64,000 bases of DNA from Oasisia sp. SBJ-2009 (taxonomy: Eukaryota; Annelida; Polychaeta; Sabellida; Siboglinidae), in the NCBI GenBank assembly GCA_964017155.1, contig OZ024867.1:28254609-28318608 (forward strand), written 5' to 3'. Below, piece by piece: positions 41,340 through 54,120 of this stretch; position 1 is the first letter of the stretch; every line of letters begins with the position of its first letter. The translations under genes and the position numbers were made by a program. The notes beneath the pieces were generated by a model. It saw nothing but the letters and a program-made list of their open reading frames with translations. It had not been told where the DNA came from and made no database searches.

Positions 41340-42020
41340 TTGTAAAAACTTCAGTTCATACTTGCAGCTCATGGAATGACCTATGTTCCCCGTGTATCTG
41401 GAATAGGAACATACTAAACTACCAGCGGTCGCTAAGGGATGAGCATATGGTAGATTAAACGGTTTCCTTTGTAACGCATTATATTACCAATGGACAGAGA
41501 ACGGTGAATGGAACTGGCCAAAAAATTGGGTGTTTCCGAAACCAAGCAATTCGAATAAATATAAATCTGATATAACTACCCAATTATTTATATTGTTATG
41601 ATTTACAATGTGCACTTCGTAATATGCACTGTGAAATTATTAGAAATGGCACATCTGGTTGATACAAACTTAGCTCATAAACTTTCCCACAGTACCGATC
41701 CGGGTGTATTAAACGTTTGCTTGGTGCCACAGGATTGAATGAAGTCAATCTCTTCACTTATGCTGTACTGAAATGACGCCGAGGTGTTTGTTGTCAATTC
41801 AGCTCCTTCAATGGTAGTGGATCAACCTACAAATGTAATCCAGAATGGGAATGGGAACAAGGCGCTGAACAACTGATACTGATCACAAACAACTACTGTT
41901 ATGAAATGACTTTCATTGCGTGTTGGAAATGTCTGTCATTTTAATTTAACACAAATAAGAATAATACACAACGGCATGCATTTAGTAGGTATATGTATTT
42001 ATCAGTTTAGATGTTGTGGG
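41340..42020. other. 3' flank of copy 1
   Basis: 3' UTR homologous to copies 2 and 3, with AATAAA at 41554-41559. At 41896-41980 an 85-bp block (TGTTATGAAATGAC...CACAACGGCATGCAT) begins, which recurs at 42268-42355; the two copies bracket the CA tract. Confidence 0.6.
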
Positions 42021-42032
42021 TCCTAATTCCCG

Positions 42033-42051
42033 TCACACACACACAAACACA

Positions 42052-42124
<73 letters not shown>

Positions 42125-42143
42125 ACACACACACACACACACA

Positions 42144-42180
<37 letters not shown>

Positions 42181-42351
42181 ACACACATATATATATATAT
42201 ATAACACATACTGTAAAAATATATAATATATATGGTGCTGAAAAAGGCAAATACTGTTCACGAACAAATATTGTTATGAAATGACCGTCATTGCGTGTTG
42301 GAAATGTCTAGCATTTTCATTTCAAAAACATGAGGCTAATACACAACGGCA

Positions 42352-42420
<69 letters not shown>
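42033..42420. repeat. (CA)n and (TA)n microsatellites with 85-bp direct repeat
   Basis: (CA)n at 42033-42186 and (TA)n at 42356-42418, each following one copy of the repeat that contains TTGCGTGTTGGAAATGTCT. Confidence 0.9.
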
Positions 42421-42429
42421 CAAATACGG

Positions 42430-43935
42430 GAATTATAATAATAATAATAATAAACCTTTATTTAGACACCATCAAATCCGGGACGTATGTCCCTTTCACT
42501 GGTGTGTACATACATGTATATAGGTAAATAAATAATAAATATAGTTAAGTTAAAATATAATGTTCACGGGTGTGTACATACATGTAGATAGGTAAATAAA
42601 TAAATAAATATAGTTAAGCTAACATATAATGTTCGTTTTGTAAAACTAGTTATGTGGAAAATAAAAATGTTTTTAATTGTTTCATAAAGTGTACTAGATT
42701 GCCGTTATCGCGCCTATTCTTAGGGAGTTTGTTCCACACAGTGGGTTCTGCACAGGCAAATGCACGCCGGCCGAAACGTTTTGAGTTCACTTTTGGTACT
42801 TCGAGGAGTAACCCGCCTGCAGAGCGCAGCGATCGGCGAGGCGCGTGCTGGAGCAGCAGTGCCGCGAGATACTCTGGTGTGCTGTCGTATAAAGCCCTGT
42901 GCACGAGTACTAGTAGCTTGTATTCGATCCGCTTTCTGACAGGCAGTAGGCAGAACGACAAACGTTGGCAACTTGTGACGTCATGGTTAGATTAGTATCA
43001 AAGGTAAATCCTAGGTCCCGTATAACTGGGGAAGTGTCAACGAGCTGGCCGCATATGTTGACGCGGGTTAACGATGTAGGCGTGCGTAGACTTGACGAAC
43101 AGATGACAATAGCTTGAGTTTTTTGTCATTCATCACAAGTCCATTGTAACACAGCCATGCTTTCGCATCTAGTACGAAGGCTTTCATACGCGCGAGGGCT
43201 TGTGTGTGGTCGGTTAGTGGGAAAGTGGTGTAGAGTTGAGTGTTGTCTGCGTATAGATGATGGAGAATGTTGTGCTTCTGTAGAAGTGTCGTCAGTGGTG
43301 CGATGTATGCATTGAATAGCAGTGGTCCAAGGACAGTCCCTTGTGACACACCTGTGGTCAGACAAACGTCGTAGCAGTATGTTGTGGTTAATGGTGCCGA
43401 AGGCCGCACTTAGATCGAGCAGTACGGGGAGCACACTCCGGCGACTGTCAATAGATTGGGCGATGTCGTTGTGTATGCGCACGAGTGCGGTTTCCGCACT
43501 ATGATTCGCACGGTATACACTTTGATATATGCCATAGATTCGGCTCTACTCCATAAGATGTTGTAATTGTTGTGCAACGAAACGTTCAATCATCTTCGCC
43601 ACAAACGTGATGTTGGATATTGGCCGGTAATTCGTTAGCACGCTGGCGTCAGATCCGCCCTTCTTCAAAACTGGTACAACGACAGCGTGTTTCATGGGTG
43701 CAGGAAATTCGTTTGATGATAGCGAGGCGTTGCTGATCCGGGCCAACAAAGGAGAAAGAGCGTCGATGTGGTGTTTCACTATTGATGTCGGCAGTTGGTC
43801 TAGTTCACACGATTTTGTGGCAGATGCGTGTGCTATTTTTTTCACATCCGAGAGTGACGCAGGTTCAAACACATCGAAACGCTTACTCACAACTCTTGGC
43901 ATGTCATAGGGACAATTAAGACCCACAACACCAAA
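42430..43935 (-). mobile_element. CR1/L2-like LINE, frameshifted RT with YADN
   Basis: Read on the - strand: RT fingers at about 43925-43550 (KSCELDQLPTSIVKHHID, AVVVPVLKKGGSD, LTNYRPISNITFVAKMIERF), then [21 protein letters not shown], then in another frame [20 protein letters not shown] and LYADNTQLY, and the C-terminus at 42961-42650 (KVNSKRFGRRAFACAEPTVW). Several frameshifts separate the pieces. The catalytic YADD is YADN. It ends in an (ATA)n tail (42432-42452). Dead. Confidence 0.9.
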
Positions 43936-43938
43936 CTG

Positions 43939-43986
<48 letters not shown>

Positions 43987-43992
<6 letters not shown>

Positions 43993-44065
43993 CATATGGT
44001 ATATATACTATATTATAAATATATGCACATATATCCATAAATATTATATATTTATACAGTATGTG

Positions 44066-44129
<64 letters not shown>

Positions 44130-44210
44130 CACATACTGTATAAATATATAATATTTATGGATATATGTGCATATATTTATAATATAGTATATATATACCA
44201 TATGAACATA
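43987..44210. repeat. 224-bp perfect AT palindrome
   Basis: Arms 43987-44070 and 44127-44210 are perfect inverse complements through non-simple sequence (ATGTTCATATGGTATATATA, TACAGTATGTGTTTAA) and meet in a symmetric TA run. It should form a long hairpin or cruciform. Confidence 0.92.
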
Positions 44211-44287
44211 TTTTGATGTTTAAATGACGTGTTAACGTGCTTGTGAAATCTGTAAATATAGTATTGGTTCAAATTGGTACCTTTCCT

Positions 44288-44535
44288 GTATAACACGAAT
44301 ACGAATATATTTATTTCAGATAAAACCCATATACAATTAGTACATACATTAGCATATCTAAGTAGCCTATGAAAGATCAAACATGTTAAAAAATGAATAT
44401 ATAACAACAGAAATAAGGTTATACGTTAGATAAATGTAAAATTGTAGAAAAACAGATAAAATAATGAGCAATATACAGGATGTGATAAATATGCAATTAA
44501 TTCATGTAAATAAACACCGTTTGAAAAGTAAAGTA
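44288..44535 (+). repeat. Inverted-repeat arm, partner at about 49100-49355
   Basis: Contains TATTTATTTCAGATAAAACC, ATTAGCATATCTAAGTAGCC and AACACCGTTTGAAAAGTAAA. All recur inverted and in reverse order at 49100-49355. The pair encloses about 4.6 kb including receptor pseudogene copy 2. Confidence 0.85.
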
Positions 44536-44868
44536 AAGTAAAGGCAGTTCTTATATAGCGCAGTATCCAGTCCTCAGGACCGCTCAAAGCGCTTTACACT
44601 TTACTTCCCTGACAGACCTGTTCACTCAGACACCATCTCGGCTTCTCTGGGAAGCATCCAGCCATATGCTACAATTAATGCGCGAAGGCTGCTCGTACAC
44701 ATATCCACCACTGTATATAGCCAGGTACTCATTTAATTCAGCTGAGTGAACTGGAGCAATGTAGAGTGAAAAAACTTGCCCAAGGTTTTAACGCCGCAGC
44801 CAGGATTCGAACCCGGGTTCTCGTAGTCGAGAGTCCGAAGGTCTACCCCTGAGCCACTGCGCTCTACA
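44536..44868 (-). mobile_element. tRNA-derived SINE (family A, copy 2)
   Basis: Same body as 2158-2490. Its head has GGTTCGAATCC and GCTCAGGGGTAGACCTT on the - strand. Confidence 0.9.
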
Positions 44869-45410
44869 AGCTAAGTTATATAAACAACTTACTGGCTTTA
44901 AAAATGTATAAATACATTGGAGACCGTTGTTGTTTAAGCGTTGTGATGAATGTGTATAGGGATTGATGTATATTCAATATATGTAGAGAGTCTGCAGCAA
45001 ATGAATGAATTTGCCTGGATTGATGATGGGAACAATCATGTTGGACCGACGAAGGTAAAACTAAATAATTAGGGATGGTTGGGGGAAACGGAGGGTGAGT
45101 GCTGGTTTTGTTTACTCTGAAGTGAGGTGGTCAGCAAATCTATCGTTAAAGAAGCCAAGGCTAGATAATGATAGAACTGTATCTCAAAGACTATGCCTTT
45201 TCGCTCTATGGATCCAAGACATAACTGGCAAATTCAAATGACTGTAACAAAGAAGTTCCTGGTAGAAATGATAATATGCAGATTGTTTGCATTTATAAGA
45301 GGATTTGGCTAGTGTTGAGTGAGAAGAAATGTCGTGTTTCTACAACGCAGCATCAAACGTATTAAAAATGCCTGTCGGTGATTGTCTTTTGTCCTCTTGA
45401 CTTTGGAAGT

Positions 45411-45511
45411 ATTCTTGACAAATAACTGTCTACTGGGGAACGCGCGACCGGAAGGGAGCCTCTGTTTGGAGTGTTATAACGGCGCACGGCATTATGGGCA
45501 ATCTGGATTGC
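45411..45511 (+). promoter_or_regulatory. Conserved promoter block, receptor copy 2
   Basis: GCGCGACCGGAAGGGAGCCT and GGCATTATGGGCAATCTGG as in the other copies, though the gene downstream is broken. Confidence 0.6.
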
Positions 45512-45661
45512 TTACGTCGCCATTATAAAACAAATCGTCGCATCAGTAAATGTGGATGTTGTACCGGAGAACTGATCGATTATTTCAATCACGGGCCCCG
45601 GCGTTTCGTAGCAATTACGAACAATGTGACCCGTCATACTACAGCTAGATCAATCGCATGC

Positions 45662-47267
45662 ATGGTTGCGCTGCTGGTTGTAATGGCAATACTTACATCA
45701 ATTTGTTGTTGCAAATCGATGCCGATAGTCGAATAGTGTGCAATAATACCGCAACTCGTAATGACACTTTTTTGTTATTGCCTACCAGGAACGGACGGCG
45801 ATAATTATGAGAAAACCGTTACGGATTGGACGACAAGAAAAAACGCATCTCACTCATCATACTTTTTTTGGCTAGTTTTGCTGTTGACGGTACGTATATA
45901 ATAAACGTGCCTGCTTAACCAAAATAGAGAGGTATCCTTGGTGGAGGGTTCATTTGGGAGTAATATTGGAAGTAGGCGACATGCAAGTAATCCCGTACAA
46001 AGCTATTGAGTCTGGATATATTAAGTTCAACTGTTCGTGGCGTGTGTTGGTTGATGTCTCTAGCAGTGGCAGATACAAGTTATGTGATGACGATAGTGAA
46101 AGGCAAGACTGCAAAGGTGCTGTGGGATACCTTGTGGTAAACGGTCCTCGTCGTCGGAACTCACGTATCTTGGGCTACGCGAAGTGGTGGTCTATGGAAC
46201 GGTTATATCTGCTTCCCCGTGTTTGAGCAATCCCTGCGGTAATGGAGGAAATTGCGAGCCTAAGGATACTTACTTTCATAAGTGTGTCTGCCCACCGACC
46301 ATCCCTGGGTTATACTGCGAGGGGAAAAACTGGACACGAGGACAGAATGCAACAATGATATTGGCAACCTGGGAATGATATTGGCAACCTGTGTGTAACA
46401 ACCACCCGCGATGTTTCGTCTCCGTGGTGGAAGGTTGAACTTGAAACCGTGATAGAAGTTACACAGGTTTTTATGGTGACTCGCGTGGAAAGTTGCACCA
46501 CTGTTCTGCTTCATTGTGACATATATGTTGGACATGGTGGCACGTACACAAAATACTACGATCACAGTCGCAACGAGAATGCCGGCACGTACACAAAATA
46601 TATCCATCCCAATCGCGAGACGAATACCACGAAAACGTCCAGCGGTTACGAATACTATGCATAGTCTTATGTCTGGTGTCATCCTGTTTCCAAAGGGAAC
46701 ACAGTGATGATTAAGTATACATATCAATATACTCAATTTGAGTCATCGTATTATGCGATTCTATCGTTGTGCGAAGTGGAAGTCTACGGATGTTTACCGC
46801 TATGTGATAGCATTCCGTGCTCTAACGGAGGAACGTGCTATTTGAAATACGACTCGTACGAGTGTTTGTGTCCGGTGGCGATGACTGGAATAACCTGCGA
46901 AGAAAAGCGGATGTCTCAGTTGAGGAATGTGATAATCGGTGCGAGTGTTGTGGTAGGCGTCGTGGCCGTAGGCACAGGCGCTGTAGTTGGTGGCGCGGGT
47001 TGGTGTACCGCTGGCGCTGCGGCCCATTCTGGCGACATAGCGTCACAATTTGGAGTTATCGGCGTTAGTAAGGCACTCCGAACGGGAGTTGGTGGACATG
47101 TCCTGGGGGTATTTGACGACGAGGAGGATGACGACGACGACGAGGAGGAAGACCTCACGCTATGGGACTCTGTGTGTCAGACCGTATCGTCAATTGTAGA
47201 AGAACTAAGCAATGCAGTAAATCCTCAGCCACCTGATTCTGAGGCACCTGACCAACAAAGTGAATAA
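45662..47267 (+). pseudogene. Receptor array copy 2, pseudogene
   Basis: Closest to copy 1. The signal peptide (MVALLVVMAILTSICCC) is followed by a stop at 45734. Domain 1 is readable only in pieces with frameshifts (ILEVGDMQVIPY, GRYKLCDDDSERQDCKGAVG). The first EGF is intact (CLSNPCGNGGNC). About 100 bp of domain 2 are lost and replaced by a 20-bp tandem duplication (ATGATATTGGCAACCTGGGA, about 46353-46395). A TAG follows EYYA near 46664. The last EGF, membrane span (VVVGVVAVGTGAVVGGAG) and acidic tail (DEEEDLTLW) are still open to a stop at 47267. AATAAA at 47390. Confidence 0.9.
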
Positions 47268-47450
47268 TGCATGAAACACCCTTCAGCTCATACTGTCAGC
47301 TCATGGAATGACATGGACTGATCAGTGGACAGAGAGCGGTGAATGGAACTGCCCAAAAAAATTGGGTGATTCCGAAGCCAAAGAATTCGAATAAAAATAA
47401 AACTGCTATTACTGCGCAGTTATTTATATTGTTATGGTATACAATGTGCT

Positions 47451-47564
<114 letters not shown>

Positions 47565-48732
47565 TGGGAAACCCGGGTAAAACGGGATATTCGGGTAATA
47601 TGGGAAATAGCCAGATGCAAAAGATAGTGCTGCCACTAAAAGTATTTTCGCTTCCAACTACCGTAGCGGATATAGCAATACAAACCATTTGGAATGCAAT
47701 TTTTCGCGAGGATTGAAACAACCATTAGTAATCCTTAGCCTTGATCCCTTACTAAATTGTTTGTTTGACGATACATCTAAGTTTGCTAAGTAACACCTTG
47801 TCATCTTTCAACTTCGATTGCCGTGAGGATGTAGTATTAGTTTATGAGTGTTTCGCCGTATAATAGATTTTCGAGAGACTCAGTGATAATTAATGTATCA
47901 CAGTTTGGTTTGATTAAATCATGCCTATTCCGGGCAAAATGAGCCATACTCATGCGGGGAAAATGGCATTATCTCATTTAACCCAGACATGATGTTACCT
48001 GTATAATGACCAACGGAAGTGTCAATTATGTAATGTCTGTGAATAATGGTTTCACACCATAGGAGATTTATGCACGTTGGCTATACTAGAGTTGACCTTT
48101 GCTAAACGTCCATAGGACACTAAACTGTTTAATGTTCAATGTTTTTCAACAGTTGTACATGTTATGCTGTCTTGTGTTTGTATTTTTCATTGAAAAACAC
48201 AAAACATGCAATTTACTTTGACAATATACCTGTTCATGTAGATCGCTTAATTTAACTAGTAGCTTACTAAGTTACATACAAGGATGGATTGCATAAGTAT
48301 ACAGGAAACATTATCCGCAGTCAAATTCACAAAGAGGTATGACATTTTGCTTATAAGATCTTAGCATATCTCAGCTATTCTTATTGTAGTTTACTAATTC
48401 TAATATATCATGTACTTAAAATAACTATTCTGAATATGTAGGACCACGTCACATTAGCGAATGACACAACTAAATAATTATGCATCCCATATTTTCCGGA
48501 TCAAAATCCCATTTGACCCGTATATGCGGGTAAAATGGAATATTTGCGGGTAAAACGGGAGAGTCCGTATTTATCAAAAAAATTATGATGTGAACAAAAC
48601 AACAATACCATGCCCTGTTGTGTTTTGGTGTGTGTGGCCGATACACAACAATCTGTTACCCAAATGCGCAAAATGTTTGTGCGACGATCAGCGGGACGTT
48701 AACTCTCCCATATTGCCCGGGTTTCCTATATG
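47565..48732. mobile_element. Non-autonomous TIR element inserted in TA tract
   Basis: Ends GGGAAACCCGGGTAAAACGG and, inverted, AGGAAACCCGGGCAATATGG. TA repeats abut both sides (TATATA|GGGAAAC... and ...GTTTCCTATA|TGTATA). Internal GCGGGTAAAATGGAATATTT and GGGTAAAACGGGA sub-repeats lie at about 48515-48565. No coding sequence. Probably a MITE-like element with TA or TATA target preference (inference). Confidence 0.6.
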
Positions 48733-48742
48733 TATATAAATA

Positions 48743-48744
<2 letters not shown>

Positions 48745-48797
<53 letters not shown>

Positions 48798-48862
48798 TGG
48801 TGAAGACAGGAGTGAGGCAAGGATGTCGTCTGTCACCATTCTTATTCCTGCACGCCATAGAC

Positions 48863-48926
<64 letters not shown>

Positions 48927-48946
48927 TATATATATATAATTATAAT

Positions 48947-49013
<67 letters not shown>
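48745..49013. repeat. TA microsatellite containing a 68-bp RTE fragment
   Basis: (TA)n at 48747-48794 and 48863-49013. Between them, 48795-48862 is TTCATGGTGAAGACAGGAGT...CACGCCATAGAC, matching 52974-53041 of the RTE element at all but one visible position. Confidence 0.9.
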
Positions 49014-49014
<1 letters not shown>

Positions 49015-49016
<2 letters not shown>

Positions 49017-49055
49017 GAACACTTGACCAATGTGATACAACAGTGGTCAAGTGTT
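49015..49055. other. Hairpin, 14-bp stem
   Basis: AGAACACTTGACCA, a 14-nt loop, then TGGTCAAGTGTTCT. Perfect stem, GC-containing, so not a by-product of the TA tract. Function unknown. Confidence 0.7.
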
Positions 49056-49099
49056 CTTGACCACTATAAAATACTAAATTATTTATTTATTATTATAAA

Positions 49100-49355
49100 T
49101 ATTTTACTTACTTTTCAAACGGTGTTTATTTACATGAATTAATTGCATATTGATTATATAATCACATCCTGAATATTGCTCATTATTTTATCTGTTTTTT
49201 TACAATTTGATTGTTATCTAACTTATAAACTTATTTGATTTTTATATATTCTTTTTTTAACATATTTGATCTTTTATAGGCTACTTAGATGTGCTAATGT
49301 ATGTACCAATTGTATACGGGTTTTTACCTGAAATAAATGTATTCGTATTCGCACA
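49100..49355 (-). repeat. Inverted-repeat arm, partner at 44288-44535
   Basis: Reverse complement of the earlier arm with moderate divergence (TTTCAAACGGTGTTTATTTA, GGCTACTTAGATGTGCTAAT). Confidence 0.85.
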
Positions 49356-49789
49356 AACATCAAAGGCACCTGTAGTTCCATCTCTGGAACGATTCGGCCG
49401 CTCGAACATGCAATGGTTTACCAATTGAAGCATATTACAACAACCATGAAAACTTTGAAACAGTGGTCGGTGAATTATGATGGAGACACTCCGCTGCTTT
49501 GAATGCACTGAGTGGGGGGAGGGGGGGGGGAGGGGAGGGTGGCATTTAAAGAGGCCGCAACCGACATTCACGAATACACATAGACATTCAGCGATAGCAT
49601 TACTTTCTGCGAAGGCCTGTGCATTCCAACGAAAACAATAGCAAGCTGCCGCAACAACAAACGTTGGCTGATATTTATATCAAACAAAAGCTACAGGCGA
49701 AACAGGATGCGTAAAATGACAATGACAAAGTCAAATATAAGAAAGCGAGATATGCAGCGGAACAGGTAATCAAGACCGGTAAGGTCAAA

Positions 49790-50338
49790 CACCGGGACAA
49801 ACTTGAGGAAAATGTCACCACCAACAACTCAACCACGAACAACGACTTCTACGTGCCGCCATGTCGCAGCCGATACGGTGATAGAATCTTCTCAGTAGCT
49901 GGTCCACGACTGTGGAACTCTCTCCCTGCTGAGATGAAGAAAACCAGTTGCCTCGTGACTTTTAAAAGACTATTGATAACTCACCTATTCCGGGCTGTGT
50001 ATGAAGTGTAGACATCTGTCAGTTTATATAATTTGTATTTTTTACCTATTTATTGTCTTGTACATGTTTTACATTAATTCTAATGTTACAAAATGCCATA
50101 CTCATTATTTTATTATCAATATGCCATTTATTTTAATAATTGTCATGAGCTAACTTATTTATTTTATTATTTATTACTATTACTTTTTTCTTTACATATT
50201 TTATGTATTTTATTTACCTTAACAAACTTAATATTATAATTCTACGACACATATATAATTGCTCATGTACAGCGCCTCCGAATGGATATTTCAAGATTGA
50301 TGGCGCTTTATAAATGTTCTTCTTCTTATTATTATTAG
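49790..50338 (+). mobile_element. LINE 3'-end fragment
   Basis: RYGDRIFSVAGPRLWNSLPA and the following LVTFKRLLITHLFRA end in TAG at about 50010. A 3' UTR follows with AGCGCCTCCGAATGGATATT and GGCGCTTTATAAATG and a (TTA)n tail. This is a CR1/L2-like C-terminus, severely 5'-truncated. Confidence 0.85.
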
Positions 50339-50499
50339 CCTTCAGTTGTATTCACATGCACATTCAGGTTGTCTCTTTCCCAATGTAGTCCCCAATTGCT
50401 TCCAAAGTTCACCTATCATCACTGTTCCAAAACAATCTACAGCCACTTATATATACTGTTATAAGCATTTTGCATTGACCTCTATAGTCGTGAAGACAC

Positions 50500-51080
50500 T
50501 CTAGTGCTTGGTCCTCCTGTTTCTGAAATCAATTATCGATCCAATATGACCAATTTCAGTTTGCATATCGTGAACATTGATCTGGTAACGACGTTGTCTC
50601 TGTAGGACTGTTTATGTGTTCTCCAACATCTAGACAGTCCAGAAACTAACGATAGGATTCTTTTTGTTGATTATAGCTCTGTTTGTAATACAATTATCCC
50701 CTCAAAACTGTTGAGAAGACAGAGAATGTCGGTGTCCAACAATCCATGTGTCTGTGGTTCCTCGATTTTCTATTGAATTGACAGCAGGTCGTGGAAATAT
50801 GTGGCAACTTATCGTCATCATTCACTGTGTCTACTGGTACGTCTCAGGGCTGTGTTCTATCACCAATGCTATAATGTATTTTTACACATGATTGTTTGTC
50901 TTTTCAATAAAGTACCCAAATATTGAAATCATACTACAGTGCTAGGGCTTATTGCCAAATCTAATGAATCTGGTTATCAGGTCCAGGTGATGAAACGTAT
51001 CTGTTGGGCAGCGAATATAATATAGAGCTCAATGTAAACCAAACTAAATAAATTAATGTGGATTTTATTGATCATCGGAA
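50500..51080 (+). mobile_element. Decayed CR1-like LINE reverse transcriptase fragment
   Basis: Readable pieces with frameshifts: QFAYRE/TLIW-type opening near 50560, FMCSPTSRQSRN then RILFVDYSSVCNTIIPSKLL (about 50655-50716) and VSTGTSQGCVLSPML (about 50828-50872). This is the order of RT motifs A and B. Many breaks. Confidence 0.75.
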
Positions 51081-51089
51081 CATGGTAAG

Positions 51090-53880
51090 TGAGAATCACG
51101 TTCGAAGCAAACAAAGCAGCCCAAAAAGCAAGGTAGCAACGGACCTACAACATCACATTACTAGGGCTATGTGAAAGAGGTAGACACGGTAGGAACAAGT
51201 CAGACTGAATACGGGAGAAATGGTTCTGTTCTCGGGCATGAAGAGGAAGATTCACATCATACAGAAGGCGTGGCACTCATGTTGTCACACGAGGCACAGA
51301 ATGCTATCATTAACTGGGTAGCAGCGTGACCAAGAGTCATCTATGCCTCATTCAAAACAAAGAAAGAAAACACTATGCTCAACATCAGTCAGTGCTACGC
51401 ACCCACAAACGACAAGGATGACGAAACAAAAGAGGACCTTTACAACAAACTGCAGGCATTGTGTGACAAACTAAAGGAGAAGGGTACTCATGGGAGACTT
51501 GAACGCCAAAATCGGATCAGACTACAGCGAGTGCGAAGAAGTCATGGACAGACAGGGATTTGGCAAAATGAATGAACATGGCGAGATGTTGGCTGACTTT
51601 TATGCATTTGACAACATGATCATTGGACATCATTGACAACCTGAGTATCAACGGACGACAGAACAGAAAATAAAATCGACCATATCTGCATAGGACCCGT
51701 CAAAAATAAGAATGGCAATGTACTTTCCAGTGATGAAGACCAGTTGAATCGGAATCGGAATCGGAAGTGTTTATTGACCCAATACAAATATACATAAAGC
51801 AATGTTCACATCAATTACCGACAGCTCAAATTATAAAATAATATTACATTAGTAGCGCTGTGCAGCAAACTGCCAAGTAATTGCGTAAGAAATAACAGAA
51901 ATATAATTATAAGTGATTATGAATTGTTATTGTAGGTAAAATAACCCGGGGTCGAGGAGACTGTCACTAAGACCATTTTGGTCGCTCTTGTGGCAGCCAC
52001 CTCATTAATTACAAATAAACACATGTGCATAATACAGCAACACTAGAATGTCATTACTGGTAACAAATGTAACACATCTCAACAAACAAACATCACGATT
52101 AGTACATTAAGTTCACTTGGAAATTAACAAATGATTACAATATCATAGTTAAATAACACTACTTATTATATGTACATTTACGGAGGAGTACAAAATGAAA
52201 CACGGTAAATTAGTACATTGATTGTTATGAATGTCCACATATATAACAGTTTGGTAAAAAGCACAGTGTTTTGTAATTTCTTAGAAAATTATATTTTGCG
52301 TAACTAATAAATCCTCGTAAATTGTGTTTTGTAATTTTGTTTTAAATATTAAATGTAATATTGTTTATTAGTAAAGAAGAGATGGAGGGAACATTTTGAA
52401 GAACTGCTAAACCGGCCACCACCTCAGAACCCTCCAGACATCGCACCAGCTGAAGAAGTACTCCAGATAAACTGCGAAAGCCCAAGTAAGACAGAGATTG
52501 AGAAAGCCATCCATCACATGAAGAAAGGGAAAGCTTCCGGCCCAGACAAAATTCCTGCCGAGGCAACCAAGGCTGACACAGAGAACTCCACAGAGATACT
52601 GCGTGATCTATTCGGCAAGATATGGGAGCAAGAAGAAATGCAAACTGAATGGAAAGAAGGGTACCTCGTGAAGCTCCCAACGAAAGGAAATATGCAAGAA
52701 TGGTCCTCAACAGAGTCATCTTGGACAGACTGAAGACGGGGTGGACGCCAAGCTCAGAGACCACCAAGCTGGCTTCCGCAAAGATAGATCATGCACCGAC
52801 CAAATAGCAACACTGGGAATCGTTGTTGTACAATTCATGGAATGGGACTCATCCCTGTACATAAACTTCGTAGACTACGTGAAGGCATTTGATAACTTAT
52901 ATATCTGAAAAGAGAAATAGTAACGAAGATATGGCATGCAGGGTCGTTCATGCAGGACAACTTACAGACTTTTTCATGGTGAAGACAGGAGTGAGGCAAG
53001 GATGTCGTCTGTCACAATTCTTATTCCTGCACGCCATAGACTGGATCATAAAAACGACTACACACATACAAGAAATGGGATCTAGTGGATACCTTAGAGG
53101 CAGTTGGAGGGATTTTGCTGATGACCTCGCTCTCCTCTCACACAGCCATCAACAGATGCAGGACACCAAAACAGAGCTGTTACACACAGCATCAACACAG
53201 CTAGCACTCAACATCAACAGACACAAGACACATATTATGAAAGCCAACACAATGAACAACAACCGCATTACAATGAACGGAGAGCCACTGGAAGAGACAG
53301 ACTCGTTCACATACATAGGCAGTACAATACAAAAATGGAGGCATAGAAGAAGACGTCAAAGCAAGGATACAAAAAGCAAAGCAAGAGTGGCATTCATCAT
53401 GTTGAGAAACTTTGTAGAGCGAAACAAATCAAAATTAACACAATACCGAGAATATTTAATTCAAATGTCAAGGCAGTTTTACTCTATGGATCGGAGTCAT
53501 GACGAAGTACACACAATACACTAAAACTAATACAGACCTTCACCAACAAATGCCTGCGCAGAATCTAACACCTGAAGTGGACATACAAAGTATCCAACAC
53601 TACACTCTGGAAAATGAACACGCACGTATCCATAGAAAATGAAATAAAGAAGAGAAAATGGAGGTGGATAGGACATACACTGAGGAAACCTCCAGAAACC
53701 ATCACCCGTCATGGAACCGCCCAGGTAAGATGCGAAGAGGTAGGCCACTAAATACCTGGCTAAGAGATACAGGAAAAGGAACAAAGGCGATAGGATACAC
53801 AGGGAGAGAAATGTAGAGGATGGCCAGGAAAAGAAAACGGTGGCGTTCCTTTGTCGATGGCCTATGCTCCAGCGAGCAAG
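51090..53880 (+). mobile_element. RTE-like non-LTR retrotransposon, broken and interrupted
   Basis: Endonuclease part about 51090-51735 (LNISQCYAPTNDKDDETKED, then LCDKLKEKG), then an unrelated insertion 51739-52376, then [73 protein letters not shown] and SFTYIGSTIQ. Motif C is FADD. The C-terminal part runs to about 53860 with frameshifts (RIGYTGREM). It resembles the RTE type that databases often mislabel as craniofacial development protein 2. Multiple stops; non-autonomous. Confidence 0.9.
51739..52376 (-). mobile_element. Retroposon inserted in RTE, (GAATCG)n tail
   Basis: (GAATCG)n followed by GAAGTGTTTATTGACCCAAT at 51746-51790 is the reversed 3' end of a LINE/SINE-like element. The RTE reading resumes at AAGAGATGGAGGGAACATTT (52377). 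No coding sequence is seen inside. Confidence 0.7.
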
Positions 53881-54014
53881 CAGGTATAAGTAAGTAAAGT
53901 AAATTTCATTGTATTTACTATTTTATTAGTTTATATATTTTAGCGCGTCATCAAAGCTCCTAACTTATTACAAATGCCAGTTGACATTTCTATTTATAAT
54001 CTTGAGTGACCATG

Positions 54015-54120
54015 TTCACGACAAATCACTCTTTACAGAGAATTGCGCGACCGGAAGAGAGCCTCTGTTTTGAAATTGATACCTGGACACTGGGCATTAT
54101 GGGCAATCAGGTTTGCTACG
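54015..54120 (+). promoter_or_regulatory. Conserved promoter block, receptor copy 3
   Basis: CACGACAAATCACTCT, GCGCGACCGGAAGAGAGCCT and GGCATTATGGGCAATCAGG; same spacing as in the other copies. Confidence 0.65.
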
